A DNA stretch of 14,923 nt from Bacteroidales bacterium UBA2559 (lineage in GTDB: Bacteria; Bacteroidota; Bacteroidia; Bacteroidales; Bacteroidaceae), in contig DDLZ01000103.1 in NCBI GenBank assembly GCA_002340405.1, positions 1 to 14,923 of the forward strand. Reading direction: 5' to 3'. A model generated the notes under the pieces. It was not told the origin of the DNA, made no database searches, and saw only the letters and a program-made list of their open reading frames with translations. Position numbers and translations under genes: made by a program. Below are positions 14,866 to 14,923 of the stretch, one piece after another (the first letter of the stretch is position 1; each line of letters opens with the position of its first letter).

Positions 14866-14923
14866 AAATCTCTCTCTTTTTGACAGGCACGGTGTTCCTG
14901 ATTCAAAAAAAGTAAAAAAATCA

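Noticed and set aside
14881..14897. TGACA plus GGCACG near the right edge as another sigma-54 type site
   Set aside because: No TTGC at the -12 position and no gene in range; a partial match only.

Overview
The window looks like a chromosomal segment of a Bacteroidota (probably Bacteroidales) bacterium. The reasons are a TonB-dependent receptor with an N-terminal carboxypeptidase-regulatory-like domain, a FISUMP-type secreted protein, secretory signals cleaved before Gln, start codons with little or no Shine-Dalgarno, and several TAnnTTTG-type -7 boxes. I see no phage, IS, CRISPR, tRNA or rRNA.

Layout. (1) Positions 1-921: a leftward small heat shock protein (hsp20) with a strong terminator and an unusually rich 311-base upstream region. 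That region holds a -24/-12 (sigma-54-like) promoter candidate, an array of TGACA/TGTCA half-sites and a hairpin at the predicted mRNA 5' end. Its right-hand half serves the rightward receptor gene and carries three hexamers on an 11/10-bp repeat. (2) 922-4724: a rightward two-gene unit, an outer-membrane TonB-dependent receptor followed 9 bases later by an exported TRAP/ACP5-like metallophosphoesterase, closed by a 14-bp perfect terminator hairpin. The pair suggests capture of a phosphorylated substrate; the substrate is not visible from sequence. (3) 4800-8983: a leftward unit, uvrA (TTG start) followed 11 bases later by a YihY/BrkB membrane protein. (4) 9075-13977: a rightward unit, purL (full-length FGAM synthetase with its own glutaminase domain) followed 6 bases later by two short chromate-transporter-family (CHR) membrane proteins. 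uvrA and purL diverge from a 91-base region with back-to-back promoters. (5) 14042-14743: a leftward secreted FISUMP-domain protein, convergent with the second CHR gene.

Base composition differs between blocks. Sampled 60-base lines give about 37-43% GC in the receptor/phosphatase unit, about 53-63% in uvrA and purL, and about 35% in the FISUMP gene, so the two exported-protein blocks flank or interrupt a GC-richer housekeeping block.

Most genes are recognisable families. I did not find a convincing undescribed multi-gene system. The most interesting material is regulatory (hsp20 upstream region, receptor upstream region, the dual-stem terminator), plus the receptor-phosphatase pair with its altered metal-site residue and the purL-CHR-CHR linkage.
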